NCBI RefSeq assembly: GCF_002994635.1
Contig: NZ_PVNL01000013.1
Coordinates: forward strand, 62,001-126,000
Source: Enhygromyxa salina
GTDB lineage: Bacteria > Myxococcota_A > Polyangia > Nannocystales > Nannocystaceae
Length of the DNA: 64,000 nucleotides
Direction of reading: 5' to 3'
Below are positions 57,505 through 64,000 of the stretch, piece by piece (within the stretch, counting starts at the first letter, position 1; each line of letters starts with the position of its first letter). A model generated the notes under the pieces. It was given only the letters and a program-made list of their open reading frames with translations, had not been told where the DNA came from and did no database searches. The position numbers and the translations under genes are program-made.

Positions 57505-58674
57505 ATGAAGACCTCCACTCGCTTCGCCCCCCTCGCCCAGTCCCTCTCTGCCCGCGCCCGCCGCCTGCCCTCGATCGCAGCCCACGCGGCCGCGGCCACC
57601 TTGGTCCTCGGCGCCCTGTGCCCCAACCTCGCCCACGCCGGCAACGACAGCGACGTCAGCTACGAGGACATCGAGAACGACTTCATCGACAACTTCGACG
57701 GCGGCTACACGTGGTCGACCAAGACCATCATCCGCGATGGCCAGTCCGGCACGTTTCGCATCGGCCACGACGAGCGCGGCGAGCCCAACATCTGGGACTT
57801 CAACGGCTCGTTCTTCGAGAACGCGACGAACCGCAGGCGCTACGTCCAGCGTATTCAGGAGTGGTCGACCTCGGACTACCTGGCCCAAAACCCCGAGTAC
57901 GAGGACATGGTCGTGACCAACTTCATCGCCTTCAACGACGACAAGAGCGAGAACGACATCCTCACCACCTGGATCTACGTCAACGGCGTGGAGATCCGCG
58001 AGATCGCCGGCGACTACGTCAGCGAGGAGCTGCTCGAGGGCATCATCTTGTCGCCGTTCACCGACGACACCACGATCAGCTTCAAGTTCAAGTACGACCC
58101 CGCGTTCACCGGGTCGAAGACCAAGACCTGCTCGATCGACGTCCACCCCGACGACGCCGTGTTCGCGCGCAGCATCGTGGTCGAGATGGACACCGGCGAC
58201 TGGTGGACCGGAGACAGCGCCAACTGTGAGATCGAGTTCAACCGCAGCTACGGCGGCGAGGTCGAGGTCCACGCCGGCTGGGACGAGGACGTGTGCCTCA
58301 ACCCGCTCGGCAACATGTCCAACAGCAACGGGACCGACATCAAGACCTACCACTGCGACTACGTGACCGAGACCTGGCGCTACGGCAGGGACATGAAGAT
58401 CCACGCGGCCTGGAACGACGACCTGTGCCTCAACATGTCCGGGTCCAACTTTTGGGGCGGCAACGTCAACCTCTACGACTGTGACTACGCCGAGCAGTAC
58501 TACTTCGGCGACGACGACGTCCTGCACATGTTCAGCGACCCCGACTACTGCGTGAACGTGATCCAGTCGGGCGTGGCCTGGGACGAGGATCCCACCAACC
58601 AGTGGGGCGGCGCGGGCGTCAACATCTACCACTGCGACTGGGTCATCGACAGCTGGTCCATGACCGAGCTGTAG
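57505..58674 (+). CDS. Secreted protein with beta-trefoil (ricin-B-like) C-terminus
   Basis: The 389-residue product has a signal peptide (IAAHAAAATLVLGALCPNLA, cleavage near HAG). The middle (about 50-245) is a beta-rich domain of unknown family (TIIRDGQSGTFRIGHDERGE, ISFKFKYDPAF). The C-terminal 140 residues hold three repeats of the form (V/M)xxHAxWDxDxCLNxxG...GxxVxxYxCDY, the ricin-type trefoil repeat (Q/D-x-W-like) with a Cys pair in each. Likely a secreted carbohydrate-binding protein. No hydrolase motif is seen. Confidence 0.6.
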   Translation: MKTSTRFAPLAQSLSARARRLPSIAAHAAAATLVLGALCPNLAHAGNDSDVSYEDIENDFIDNFDGGYTWSTKTIIRDGQSGTFRIGHDERGEPNIWDFNGSFFENATNRRRYVQRIQEWSTSDYLAQNPEYEDMVVTNFIAFNDDKSENDILTTWIYVNGVEIREIAGDYVSEELLEGIILSPFTDDTTISFKFKYDPAFTGSKTKTCSIDVHPDDAVFARSIVVEMDTGDWWTGDSANCEIEFNRSYGGEVEVHAGWDEDVCLNPLGNMSNSNGTDIKTYHCDYVTETWRYGRDMKIHAAWNDDLCLNMSGSNFWGGNVNLYDCDYAEQYYFGDDDVLHMFSDPDYCVNVIQSGVAWDEDPTNQWGGAGVNIYHCDWVIDSWSMTEL

Positions 58675-58868
58675 GCCCGGACGCGAGCGCCGAGGGCGGG
58701 GAACCGTTCATGGCGGTCACGCTCTAGCAGGTCCAGGAGCTCGCATCTGCGGCCCGATCAGAACAATCTGATCGATCCAGACGGCTGTCTGACTGCCACC
58801 TTCGAGCGACGCAGGTGCTGTCGCCGACGCTCAACTCGAGCAAGGACCTCACTCGAAGGAGAACGAAA
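58675..58868. promoter_or_regulatory. Upstream region of the 23-residue peptide gene
   Basis: This contains the promoter and leader for the peptide gene. TCAGAACAATCTGATCGATC (58757-58776) has an internal dyad (TCAGA...TCTGA). The ribosome site AAGGAG lies at 58856-58861. Confidence 0.45.
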
Positions 58869-58940
58869 ATGGCATTCTGGGACGACCTCTTCTGCCGTCT
58901 GTTCGGCCCCGGCTACTGCGCCGACATGAACAACGGGTAA
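58869..58940 (+). CDS. 23-residue peptide gene with strong translation and termination signals
   Basis: ATG 58869 to TAA 58940 encodes a peptide beginning MAFWDDLFCRLFGPGYCADM with NNG at the end. A near-perfect Shine-Dalgarno AAGGAG lies about 7 bp upstream, and a 15-bp-stem terminator starts 7 bp after the stop, so the unit is a compact monocistronic gene. Two Cys (positions 9 and 17) could form a disulfide; the N-terminal half is amphipathic and aromatic (WDDLFCRLF). It could be a signalling peptide, a RiPP-like precursor or a small regulator. No modifying enzyme is adjacent. Family unknown. Confidence 0.55.
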   Translation: MAFWDDLFCRLFGPGYCADMNNG

Positions 58941-58947
58941 CTCCCGA

Positions 58948-58988
58948 GAGCGCATCGAACGAGCATCGTTCGATGCGCTCCTTTTTCT
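58948..58988 (+). terminator. Strong Rho-independent terminator
   Basis: GAGCGCATCGAACGA - GCA - TCGTTCGATGCGCTC is a perfect 15-bp stem with a 3-nt loop, followed by CTTTTTCTT. This is the strongest terminator in the window and ends the 23-residue peptide unit. Confidence 0.93.
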
Positions 58989-59248
58989 TGCGGCTCCATG
59001 GCCACGAACATGGCGCTGTCGAAGCGGGGCGCCACGTCGCTGACGTGGCTCGACCAGCACGTCGGTGACGCTCCAGATCTCGCGCGAGAGCGCTCGCTAG
59101 CGGTTGTCGCTGCCGCGCGGAACCGAGATTGGGCCAGCCGATGACGATGCATCGGCGTGAGCTGGAGGCGGCGCTGCGCGGCGATCACCTGACCAGCTGT
59201 CGCTTCACGTGATGCATCGCGGCCGAGGATCCAGGTAGGATGCTGGCC
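58989..59248. other. Intergenic, nothing recognised
   Basis: Between the terminator and the next gene I see no coding frame with a credible start and no RNA-like structure. A gene promoter must lie near 59150-59230. Confidence 0.4.
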
Positions 59249-60109
59249 ATGTCGGAGGTCACGCCCGTCCCCAAGCCCGAGTCCAAGCCCAAGCGCGAGA
59301 TGGGAGCGGTCGGCATGATCAGTATGCTGATCGGCTTCGCTATCCTGGCGGTCACCGTCCTCAGCGCGGCGAACACTGCCTTCGATCTGAACCTCGCGCT
59401 CGGCAGCCATGGGGCGACCAGCCCGCTGCCCAACAACTGGGAGGCCGTGATCGGGTTGGGGGCCGCGGGCGTGCTCTGGATCGCGCTGACCTACTTTGGC
59501 AGCACCGTCGTCGGGATGTTCAAGGACGCCAAGGGCAACACAGGCAAGCGCGTGGGTGTGATCGTGGGCGCGCTGGTCTTGCTGGTGGTCGCCGGCCGCG
59601 GTCTGCAGGTCGTTGCGCTCACGTGGAGCTACGGCAGCATGCTCGCCTACTATTGCACCGATGTCGGTACGATCGAAGACGTGCAGGACGAGCTCGAGGG
59701 CGCCACGCCGGAGGCCCTCGACGCGTGCCTGGGCCGCACCTCGCAGTGGGATCGGGCCGACCTGCTCGAGGTCGTGATCGGGGCGGGCGCGACCTTCGAG
59801 GACGCGACCACCGAGCCCGAGTTTCGCTATTGTGTGCTGAGCGGTGACGTGAGCCTCGAGTATGTGGAGAAGGCCGTCGCGCTGGGTGCCACGCCGCAAA
59901 ACTGTCCGAAGTCGGAGTCGCTGATCCAGGCCAAGGTTAGCGGCACTTCAGACCAGGACGACGAGACCATGGCGAAGATCGTCGCGGCCCTGCTCGCGGC
60001 TGGTTGGTCGGCCGACGCAGTCTCGGAGTTCGATCCGGTCAAAGCCGTCGAGCACGCCAAGCAGCGAAACCAGCCCGCGACCCTGGCGGTGCTCGAGGGC
60101 GCTCAATAG
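59249..60109 (+). CDS. Membrane protein with C-terminal ankyrin-like helical repeats
   Basis: ATG 59249 (MSEVTPVPKP) or ATG 59240; 286 residues. After a Lys/Pro-rich tail come three hydrophobic segments (GMISMLIGFAILAVTVLSAA, AVIGLGAAGVLWIALTYFGS, RVGVIVGALVLLVVAGRGLQ). About 145-286 is a soluble region of short helices with the spacing of ankyrin repeats (ADLLEVVIGAGATFEDATTE, YVEKAVALGATPQNC, IVAALLAAGWSADAVSEFDP). Unknown role. The signal for the next frame starts 15 bp later. Confidence 0.6.
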   Translation: MSEVTPVPKPESKPKREMGAVGMISMLIGFAILAVTVLSAANTAFDLNLALGSHGATSPLPNNWEAVIGLGAAGVLWIALTYFGSTVVGMFKDAKGNTGKRVGVIVGALVLLVVAGRGLQVVALTWSYGSMLAYYCTDVGTIEDVQDELEGATPEALDACLGRTSQWDRADLLEVVIGAGATFEDATTEPEFRYCVLSGDVSLEYVEKAVALGATPQNCPKSESLIQAKVSGTSDQDDETMAKIVAALLAAGWSADAVSEFDPVKAVEHAKQRNQPATLAVLEGAQ

Positions 60110-60124
60110 CGAGTCCGCTTGGCG

Positions 60125-60352
60125 ATGAAGCCGAGCGAGCACGGGTCCATCGAAGTCATCGCGCAAAGGGCCAAGCTCGACGAGGACGAGTTTCGGGCTG
60201 CAGCCAGCGGTGGGGTCATCAGCGAGGCCACAGCGAAGCTCGGTGATAGAGTCAAAGCGGTATCGCCCCTGAGCGAGCTGGCCTGCCCAGCTCAGGGCGA
60301 CTTGCAGTCGGGCGCGACCTGCTCGGGCCGCTCTCGATCGACGCGCAAATAA
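60125..60352 (+). CDS. Small hypothetical protein, doubtful
   Basis: ATG 60125 encodes 75 residues; the first 50 look coding (HGSIEVIAQRAKLDEDEFRA, SEATAKLGDRVKAVSPLSEL). The 3' end overlaps the convergent gene by 61 bp, unusual for this region, and the last 25 residues are shadow-like. No ribosome site stands out. It may be a real small gene with a displaced stop or an accidental frame. Confidence 0.3.
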   Translation: MKPSEHGSIEVIAQRAKLDEDEFRAAASGGVISEATAKLGDRVKAVSPLSELACPAQGDLQSGATCSGRSRSTRK

Positions 60353-61701
60353 GCGCGCGCGCCCAGGACCAGTGGAGATGGATGCGCCGCACTTATCTGA
60401 ACGTGAGACGAAGCGCTGTAGGCGTCTCGACCGGGGAGCTCGACGCGCCAGATGATCGACAGTACTGAGTCGCCATCCGTGCGTGTCACATCGACCGATT
60501 CGATCACCCCGACGGCTGCGCTCCCGTGCGTGCAGATGCGACGAATCCGGTGAAGCTTCCGCAGTAAGAAAAAGCTCCCCGTGCCGACCAGGCCCGCGAA
60601 CAATGAGAAGAAGGCGGCCGCCAGAACTTCCTGGGCCGCGAGCGCGCCGAGGGTGATCACGGTTAGAAAGAGCGTGATCAGGATGAGCACGCCGCTGAGC
60701 AGGCGGTGCTGGGACTGCACGGGGGCGAGCCCGACCACCAACGCCGCTGTGGTCGTGGCGACCAACTCATCGTGGGCGGCCCGCACGAGCGCGAGGCGAG
60801 CTTCCAACGCTTCATTGCGGATGAGCTGGGTACCGGAGAGATCACGACGTAGATCGCTGGCGTCGACAAACGCCACGAAGCCCTCGCGCCCCGCCTTCGG
60901 AAACTGGCGGCGCTCGACGATGACGCCGCTCGAGACGAACACGACCAGCGGCCGCTCGCCGTCGCGGCGCGCCGACCAGCCCGCGCAACCTCGCTCACGC
61001 AGTTCGTCATCGCGCAGGATCACCCGCACAGCCAGGTCTTCGGGGGAGAGCTCGCCGCGGACGCGCTCGCCGTCGAGGTAGACAGGCAACGACGGACAGC
61101 TGCGATGCACCAGCGTGCCAAGCGTCGTTCGTGGAACCGTGCGGAGCCGGTGGATCTCCAGCGTGAGCGAGGGTGAGCTCGCGGGCTTGGTCTCGCGCTC
61201 GGAGGTCGCCCCTGCGGGATCGAAGCGAAGCGAGCACCCGGGGGTACCCGCGAGCCGGGTGCTCAGCTCGACGCCGCCATGAGGTTGCCCGAGCACCGTC
61301 GCGAGCGCGAGCGCGAGGCTTCGGCGTCCGCGAGCACGGCCGCTCGGGTCGACACCGGGCGCCTCGTCGGTCGCAAAGAGCAACACGTCGAACACACCGC
61401 TGAGCTCGGACGGGCTCAGGCCGACGCCGACGAGCCGAACACGGGTCACCGCACGAGCGGTCTCGAAGCGGATCTCGACGCAGCCCGGGAGCAAGTGGCC
61501 AGCCTCGATCAGCGCGAGCACGAAGGCCGCGGGCTCGGCCAGTCGGTAGGCGGCGAGCTTGTCTTTGGCCTTGGCGACATCGAGGCTGAAGCGACCTTCG
61601 TCGACCAGCTCGGCCTCGGCTTCGAGCTGACCGATCAGCGCGAGCGCAGTATCAGCTGCGCGCTCGCTCGCTCGTTCCAGCTCACCAGGCTCGTCGGACA
61701 T
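60292..61701 (-). CDS. Membrane protein with GHKL-like N-terminal domain
   Basis: The 469-residue product has an N-terminal half with the feel of an HSP90-type GHKL ATPase (FSLDVAKAKDKLAAYRLAEP then AAFVLALIEAGHLLPG and RLVGVGLSPSELSGVFDVLL, RSLALALATVLG; about 35-160), but the N-box Asn and the DxGxG Asp-Gly loop are degenerate. Two membrane helices lie at about 345-390 (SGVLILITLFLTVITLGALA, VLAAAFFSLFAGLVGTGSFF), and the C-terminus (about 400-465) is a small beta domain of DUF3592 style. Enzymatic activity is doubtful. It could be a scaffold in a defence or signalling complex. Confidence 0.5.
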   Translation of the reverse strand: MSDEPGELERASERAADTALALIGQLEAEAELVDEGRFSLDVAKAKDKLAAYRLAEPAAFVLALIEAGHLLPGCVEIRFETARAVTRVRLVGVGLSPSELSGVFDVLLFATDEAPGVDPSGRARGRRSLALALATVLGQPHGGVELSTRLAGTPGCSLRFDPAGATSERETKPASSPSLTLEIHRLRTVPRTTLGTLVHRSCPSLPVYLDGERVRGELSPEDLAVRVILRDDELRERGCAGWSARRDGERPLVVFVSSGVIVERRQFPKAGREGFVAFVDASDLRRDLSGTQLIRNEALEARLALVRAAHDELVATTTAALVVGLAPVQSQHRLLSGVLILITLFLTVITLGALAAQEVLAAAFFSLFAGLVGTGSFFLLRKLHRIRRICTHGSAAVGVIESVDVTRTDGDSVLSIIWRVELPGRDAYSASSHVQISAAHPSPLVLGARAYLRVDRERPEQVAPDCKSP

Positions 61702-61832
61702 CGCTCAGCGTCGTAGCGATCGAAGGCCGATGTCAACCCCAGGAGCCGCGTTCGTGCTCACCCTCGATTGCCACGACTGCACGCTACACGATCGAATGAA
61801 GGGGAGCGGCCCCCGGCTGTGACCGCTATTTC

Positions 61833-62438
61833 TTATTTCTTCGGTGGCGAGGCCGTCGACCACCTCCGGCGCAGCGCAAACGAGCAGCCGGCGAGCACGC
61901 TGACTCCTGCCATGAACGCCAGCACACCGCCTTTCAGGGAGAGAAGGCCCAAGCTGGCGACGAGCGTCGTGGCGGCGGGCGGACGAGGACAGCGCAGGCC
62001 CTCCGCCAGACTCACGATCGCCAGCGCCGATCCGAGGGCGTGGGCCAGGACAAACGTACCAGTGAGGGCGCTGGGTTCACCGAGCACCTCGAACGCACCG
62101 GCGCTGCCACGTCCAGCGGCGACGTCGATCGCATGCCCAAACACGATGTTGCGCGGAGAGTTGCCGGCCGCCTTGGGGATCCTTGGCGAGGAGGTAGGCC
62201 GTGACCCCCAACGGAACGCGAGGCATGGGGCGCCCAGCGCCCAGGCGATCACACCCACCAGCAGGACGAGGCCGCCGCTCAGCCCGCCATCGCCAAGAGG
62301 CCGCGCGGGCGTGCCGCGTCGGACGTTGTTGGGAGCGGCGCTGACATCCGCACGGTGAGTATCGCACGCCCTCGATTGACGACAGGCTGCGTCCGCGACC
62401 GGGCGAGAAGGCCTGGTTGAGCTGAAAACAGTTCGCAA
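61833..62438 (-). CDS. Hypothetical membrane protein, possibly decayed
   Basis: The 201-residue frame has three hydrophobic segments (GGLVLLVGVIAWALGAPCLA, LTGTFVLAHALGSALAIVSL, TTLVASLGLLSLKGGVLAFM) separated by Pro/Gly/Ser-rich stretches that look partly shifted in frame. The N-terminal 45 residues are basic and not signal-like. No family is recognised. It neighbours a broken acyl-AMP ligase fragment, so decay is plausible. Confidence 0.35.
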   Translation of the reverse strand: MRTVFSSTRPSRPVADAACRQSRACDTHRADVSAAPNNVRRGTPARPLGDGGLSGGLVLLVGVIAWALGAPCLAFRWGSRPTSSPRIPKAAGNSPRNIVFGHAIDVAAGRGSAGAFEVLGEPSALTGTFVLAHALGSALAIVSLAEGLRCPRPPAATTLVASLGLLSLKGGVLAFMAGVSVLAGCSFALRRRWSTASPPKK

Positions 62439-62456
62439 GGGCGGCCCGCGGGTCGC

Positions 62457-62727
62457 TTGACCGTGGCCGAGCTCGTGGTTGAGTTCTCGCCTGTCGCCGA
62501 CGACCTGCGCGCCCGCGGGCTGAGCCCTGGCGATCGCGCGTTGCTGGTCTACCCGCCGTCACTCGAGTTCGCGCTGGCGTTTGGCGGCTGCCTGTGGGCC
62601 GGGTTGCTCCCGGTCCCGACCTACCCGCCCCAGCCTGGCTCGAGCCCTCTCCAGTCCCAGCCCCGAGCAAGTCGCCGACGTCTTGGCGGACGCGGCCTCT
62701 GCCCTGTTGCTGGTCTCGAGCGTCTAG
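62457..62727 (+). pseudogene. Fragment of a fatty acyl-AMP ligase / acyl-CoA synthetase
   Basis: VADDLRARGLSPGDRALLVY, then PPSLEFALAFGGCLWAGLLP and VPTYPPQPGSSP, is the N-terminal core of AMP-binding (FAAL-type) enzymes (GDRxLLxYPPGxxFxxAFxGCLxAGxxxVPxYPP). A frameshift follows: the continuation EQVADVLADAASALLLVSSV is in another frame and stops at 62727. The adenylation motifs are missing. Confidence 0.65.
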
Positions 62728-62788
62728 CGTGAACAGAGCACGAGTTCGAACGACTCTGAGCGTGCTGATCCCCATCAGAGGCCAGACC

Positions 62789-64000
62789 ATGCTCCGCACG
62801 CGCACACGCCCATCTCCCCTCATCCCCCTCGTCGTCTTGTTTGCGTGTGGTCCCGATGATGTCGCCGAAACTCGCGGGATGGTCGGAAACGAAGTCACAG
62901 GCACGAGCGAGAGCGGTACCTCTTACGGTGGCGACTCGTCGACCGGCGATGGCGACGGCGAATCTACCGTCGGCGATGGCGATGGCGACTCCGGAGATGG
63001 GGATGGGGAGCCGGGCGAGACCTCCCCACCGAGTGCAGCTGTGCTCGATCTCAACCCCGCGCAGCCCAAGTTGTTCAAGTTCTCGTGGGCCCCGGTTCTC
63101 CACGCCGACTACTACCGATTGCTCGAGAAGCTCGGCCCTGGCTCCGAGTTTGTGCAAGTGGGGGAAGACATCTACGGACTCGAACAAGACCTCATTGCCC
63201 CGCTGGTTTTTCGCAAGGAAGCGAGCTACTCGCTGCAGGCCTGCAACGCTGCGGGATGTTCGGACTGTGTCGCGGTCCACGCGAGCAGCGTCATGAATGA
63301 CGCCATCGGCTACCTCAAGGCCTCGAACACCAACACCGAAGATCACTACGGACGCTCGCTGTCACTGTCTGGTGATGGGACCGTCTTGGCCGTAGGTGCC
63401 TACGGCGAAGATGGAGGCAGCATCAACGGCAATCAGGGTAGCAACACCATGGAGGACGCGGGAGCTGTGTACCTGTATGGGCAGGATACGCCTTGGGATC
63501 AACCGATCTATCTCAAAGCTTCGACCCCTTCTGCCTTGGCATATTTTGGCACCGCGGTTGCGCTGTCGGGGGATGGGACAGTGTTGGCGGTGGGAGCCCG
63601 AGGCGAAAGTAGCAACGCAACCGGACTCAACGGCGACGAAGCAGACGACTCGATGCCTGAATCGGGAGCTGTGTACATTTTTGTGAACGTCGATGATTCA
63701 TGGATCCAGCAAGCATATATCAAGTCCTCGAACACCGATGCGGGGGATGGCTTTGGAAGCGCGCTTGCGCTCTCGATCGATGGCAAAGTTCTGGCCGTCG
63801 GGGCTCCGTTTGAGAACAGCGCATCGAGGATCATCAACAACGGCCGGGACGACAACAACGCCGAGAATGCTGGCGCCGTCTACATGTTTGTCCGGAGCGG
63901 CGACGATTGGTCCGAGCAAGCCTACGTCAAGGCTGAGAACGCAGACGTGGGCGACCAATTTGGGGTTCAGCTGTCGCTCTCTGATGATGGCGAACGCCTG
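62789..64000 (+). CDS. FG-GAP/integrin-alpha-like propeller lipoprotein (partial, runs off window)
   Basis: ATG 62789 opens a frame that stays open to the window end (404 codons seen). Lipobox LVVLFAC, then a Gly-Asp stalk (DGDGESTVGDGDGDSGDGDG, about 50-72), a fibronectin-like domain (about 80-160, with CNAAGCSDC), and then repeats of about 60-70 residues: ASNTNTEDHYGRSLSLSGDG-TVLAVGAYGEDG, YFGTAVALSGDGTVLAVGAR, GFGSALALSIDGKVLAVGAP and DQFGVQLSLSDDGERL. These FG-(x)-x-(L/V)-S-xDG-xxLAVGA units are FG-GAP-type beta-propeller blades, common in myxobacterial surface lipoproteins. Four blades are visible. The end is outside the window. Confidence 0.85.
   Translation, partial: MLRTRTRPSPLIPLVVLFACGPDDVAETRGMVGNEVTGTSESGTSYGGDSSTGDGDGESTVGDGDGDSGDGDGEPGETSPPSAAVLDLNPAQPKLFKFSWAPVLHADYYRLLEKLGPGSEFVQVGEDIYGLEQDLIAPLVFRKEASYSLQACNAAGCSDCVAVHASSVMNDAIGYLKASNTNTEDHYGRSLSLSGDGTVLAVGAYGEDGGSINGNQGSNTMEDAGAVYLYGQDTPWDQPIYLKASTPSALAYFGTAVALSGDGTVLAVGARGESSNATGLNGDEADDSMPESGAVYIFVNVDDSWIQQAYIKSSNTDAGDGFGSALALSIDGKVLAVGAPFENSASRIINNGRDDNNAENAGAVYMFVRSGDDWSEQAYVKAENADVGDQFGVQLSLSDDGERL

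Noticed and set aside
62077-62904. Minus-strand 275-residue frame beside the acyl-AMP ligase fragment
   Set aside because: Runs antisense into the start of the FG-GAP lipoprotein gene and is Arg-rich with no domain; any real membrane protein here is in the 61833-62438 frame.

Overview
The window is high-GC DNA from a myxobacterium, most likely Nannocystineae/Nannocystaceae (Nannocystis, Plesiocystis, Enhygromyxa group). This rests on several lipoproteins with low-complexity Gly-Asp-Gly-Asp-Pro linkers followed by Cys-rich CGDG...CDDGN repeats, AgmX/PglI-like C-terminal domains, TPR, CHAT, HEAT and VIT-VWA proteins, and unusually many secreted lipoproteins of unknown role. No rRNA, tRNA or CRISPR array was seen. 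The assignment is inference from protein style, not from a marker gene.

Layout. 1-8784: end of a c-type cytochrome-like protein, greB, a DUF2505 protein, a Gly-Asp-repeat lipoprotein, a class V aminotransferase convergent with an ATP-grasp enzyme, an EXPERA-type membrane protein, an exported protein overlapping a methyltransferase, a zinc-ribbon protein and a large lipoprotein. 8912-20288: an accessory island of about 11.4 kb. It holds dead transposase pieces (IS91-like tail, IS1380-like C-terminal half, IS110/IS1111-like C-terminus), an RHS scar, an internally repeated non-coding element and a type VI secretion accessory cluster: a spike-like beta-helical protein, two DUF2169 proteins flanking an unknown candidate effector, and a convergent vgrG. 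The island is bounded by direct copies of the lipoprotein 3' end plus the atoE 5' end (7993-8911 and 20289-21238), with the intact lipoprotein on the outer left and the intact atoE on the outer right. That is the structure left by single-crossover (Campbell-like) integration.

21137-33921: an AtoE-like short-chain fatty acid permease, a stand-alone RNA ligase, a CapA-like lectin-fused exported protein, a Dickkopf-like Cys-rich lipoprotein, then a regulatory operon on the minus strand (ECF-type sigma factor, single-TM anti-sigma-like protein, TPR-CHAT protease-like lipoprotein) divergent from a subtilisin-like lipoprotein on the plus strand. These four genes look like one protease/stress or cell-fate module. 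33918-45381: a 1464-residue HEAT-repeat protein, an exported multi-TM protein, bolA, a GNAT acetyltransferase, a two-subunit GMC dehydrogenase, a second GMC oxidoreductase and a paralogue of the exported multi-TM protein.

45382-64000: a decayed and duplicated zone (184-bp duplicated 5' region, frameshifted lipoprotein, oxidoreductase scrap) around an HExxH lipoprotein and a serpin lipoprotein; a compact marR/GST/DHFR-like block that looks transferred; a VIT-VWA-TonB-plug-like protein; a triple-thioredoxin-fold lipoprotein; a DUF4215-type lipoprotein; a beta-trefoil secreted protein; a 23-codon peptide gene with a strong ribosome site and a strong terminator; membrane proteins; an acyl-AMP ligase scrap; and the start of an FG-GAP-like propeller lipoprotein that runs off the window. 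Functions are homology recognised by eye from motifs; no database search was run.
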